NCBI GenBank assembly: GCA_002381045.1
Contig: DFWT01000277.1
Span: 1,270-6,959 of the forward strand
Reading direction: 5' to 3'
DNA: 5,690 nucleotides
Source: Rhodoferax sp. UBA4127
GTDB taxonomy: Bacteria; Pseudomonadota; Gammaproteobacteria; Burkholderiales; Burkholderiaceae_C
The notes beneath the pieces were generated by a model. The model searched no databases and was not told the DNA's origin. It saw nothing but the letters and a program-made list of their open reading frames with translations. A program made the translations under genes and the position numbers. This document shows, piece after piece, positions 5,591-5,690 of this stretch (within the stretch, counting starts at the first letter, position 1; each line of letters begins with the position of its first letter).

Positions 5591-5598
5591 CTCCTTTT
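5591..5598 (-). promoter_or_regulatory. Strong ribosome binding site AAAAGGAG deciding a GTG start
   Basis: AAAAGGAG on the minus strand lies 8 nt before the GTG at 5582-5580 of the FKBP gene. It sits inside the 22 nt gap after the upstream gene's TAG, which supports both the GTG start and a shared transcript. Confidence 0.8.
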
Positions 5599-5604
5599 GT
5601 TTGA

Positions 5605-5690
5605 CTAATTGGCGGGTGTAGTCACACCCAAGATATGCTTGGTGTTTGACTTGTTCACCGTAGTGGTATTGGCGACCGTGCCGTTGATGG
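5605..5690 (-). CDS. C-terminal end of an unidentified protein, 5' part outside window
   Basis: The minus-strand frame entering at the window edge reads 27 residues (INGTVANTTTVNKSN ... ILGVTTPAN) and stops at TAG 5607-5605. It is rich in Thr, Asn and Val and has no recognisable motif; such composition is common in surface or periplasmic beta-rich proteins, but that is only a hint. It ends 22 nt before the FKBP GTG, with a full Shine-Dalgarno in the gap, so it is probably the preceding gene of the same operon. Bases 5614-5629 can form a 6 bp hairpin (GGGTGT/ACACCC, 4 nt loop) within its last codons. No T-tract follows, so it is unlikely to terminate transcription. Confidence 0.55.
   Translation of the reverse strand, partial: INGTVANTTTVNKSNTKHILGVTTPAN

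Overview
The window looks like a chromosomal segment from a betaproteobacterium, most likely Burkholderiales and probably Comamonadaceae (Rhodoferax/Polaromonas-like). This is inferred from remembered protein similarity (IlvA, cytosolic-type 5'-nucleotidase, a cytochrome c/periplasmic-binding-protein fusion, a PsiF-repeat protein) and moderate-to-high GC. No search was run.

Left part, + strand (1-1452): the 3' end of ilvA (biosynthetic threonine dehydratase, both ACT-like regulatory subdomains visible) overlaps by ATGA with a complete 5'-nucleotidase of the cN-I type. The two form a translationally coupled pair. It converges on an oppositely oriented gene with only a 21 bp gap.

Middle part, - strand (1474-3015): a Pro/Ala/Val-rich protein of unknown function (1474-1977) is preceded by a near-consensus sigma-28 (FliA) flagellar promoter with the exact 15 nt spacing. 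A gene-free stretch of about 340 bp follows, carrying a long-range 14 bp inverted repeat and, at its far end, two overlapping hairpins. Next come a small putative coiled-coil protein (2319-2522), a strong intrinsic terminator, and a small secreted PsiF-repeat protein (2628-2861) with a clear Shine-Dalgarno sequence.

Right part, - strand (3016-5690): a tight operon-like run of exported proteins. Transcription enters from the right. First is the C-terminal tail of an unidentified Thr/Asn-rich protein (5605-5690). Then comes a periplasmic FKBP-type peptidyl-prolyl isomerase with a GTG start (4887-5582), overlapping by ATGA with a 624-residue exported protein (3016-4890). That protein fuses a mono-heme cytochrome c domain to a type 1 periplasmic-binding-protein-like domain. 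The FKBP may assist folding of the co-translated heme protein. The fusion suggests a ligand-responsive redox protein, but its ligand and electron partner cannot be read from the sequence.

No tRNA, rRNA, CRISPR array or insertion sequence was recognised.
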